Shown here: piece by piece, positions 63,915 to 64,000 of the stretch
Layout of the letters: every line of letters starts with the position of its first letter
How positions within the stretch are numbered: the first letter of the stretch is position 1
DNA from: Mycolicibacterium sp. CBMA 234
GTDB taxonomy: Bacteria; Actinomycetota; Actinomycetes; Mycobacteriales; Mycobacteriaceae
DNA length: 64,000 nucleotides
Assembly: GCF_009729415.1 (NCBI RefSeq)
Contig: NZ_MPKW01000025.1
Span: 62,001-126,000, forward strand
Direction: 5' to 3'
The notes under the pieces: generated by a model
The model's database searches: none
Told to the model about the DNA's origin: nothing
The model's input: the letters and a program-made list of their open reading frames with translations, nothing else
Position numbers and translations under genes: made by a program

Positions 63915-64000
63915 ATCGCCTAACCCTAACGCACCTCACTTTTGTCGGGCCGAACAGGGACACGGCCGGTGTCGATTTCGGTCGGCGGACGACAGTGATC
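63911..64000 (+). CDS. ABC-3C ATPase (DUF3732/SMC-like), cut by window end
   Basis: Only 30 codons are inside the window. GTG at 63911 overlapping the previous stop (GTGA). The start NRLTLTHLTFVGPNRDTAGVDF then GRRTTVI is the opening of RecF/SMC-type ABC ATPases just before their Walker A motif. Position after a middle component supports the ABC-3C assignment. Confidence 0.6.
   Translation, partial: MNRLTLTHLTFVGPNRDTAGVDFGRRTTVI

Noticed and set aside
35354-64000. Search by eye for the distal end of the Tn7-like element
   Set aside because: Scattered TCTCACG or CGTGAGA strings (for example near 58785 and 62965) occur singly, inside genes or without paired repeats. None forms a convincing end.
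1-64000. tRNA, rRNA or CRISPR arrays
   Set aside because: No cloverleaf-like segments, rRNA signatures or regularly spaced repeats were recognised by eye. A covariance-model scan could still find a short RNA I missed.

Overview
This is a high-GC actinobacterial chromosome segment. Its first 28.4 kb follows the Mycobacterium gene order mtc28 - leuS - MarR - LLM oxidoreductase - hydrolase - ino1 - PadR - DUF1707 - DUF5318 - ponA1 - GT87 - rpsF - ssb - rpsR - rplI - dnaB (the Rv0040c-Rv0058 order of M. tuberculosis). A glucosylglycerate hydrolase, an ahpCF pair and a second accessory two-gene module interrupt that order. This fits a non-tuberculous, probably rapidly growing mycobacterium (Mycolicibacterium). 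The species cannot be fixed from the window.

Region 1 (1-28.4 kb) is the conserved backbone. It holds translation (leuS, rpsF, rpsR, rplI), replication (ssb, dnaB), cell wall synthesis (ponA1), inositol synthesis (ino1 beside its PadR regulator) and peroxide detoxification (ahpC/ahpF). Insertions relative to M. tuberculosis are an AAA+ ATPase/TPR membrane protein pair flanked by related inverted repeats, an SDR, the GH63-type ggH, an amino-acid ABC transporter whose binding protein and permease are fused, and ahpCF. DnaB carries a 138-residue mini-intein with class 3 hallmarks (Ala1, Trp-Cys-Thr triad). The dnaB upstream region has a cluster of DnaA-box-like motifs.

Region 2 (28.47-35.35 kb) is a Tn7-like transposition module (TnsA, TnsB, TnsC, long TniQ/TnsD), starting 11 bp after the dnaB stop. 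A 5'-TGT end and three 20-bp repeats look like TnsB sites. No matching distal end was found, so the element probably runs past position 64,000 or has lost that end.

Region 3 (35.4-45.5 kb) is mosaic and partly decayed. It has XRE and TetR regulators with palindromic operators, an MpaB/DUF2236 oxygenase, a cytochrome P450, a phytoene-desaturase-like FAD enzyme, and remnants of yrbE, an aldehyde dehydrogenase, an AraC regulator, an IS701-type transposase, an IS66-type transposase and a TetR gene.

Region 4 (45.5-56.5 kb) is an intact mce operon: yrbEA-yrbEB-mceABCDEF, two Mce-associated membrane proteins and a secreted DUF3298-like protein, nearly all linked by 1-4 bp overlaps. It would encode an MCE lipid/sterol importer.

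Region 5 (56.5-64 kb) is an accessory, defence-flavoured tail. It has a translationally coupled Abi-alpha/DUF445 pair, several roughly 50-residue proteins, a Phd-like antitoxin followed by a vestigial toxin frame, uncharacterised proteins, and the start of an apparent ABC-three-component (ABC-3C) system: restriction-nuclease-like effector, middle component and ATPase cut by the window edge.
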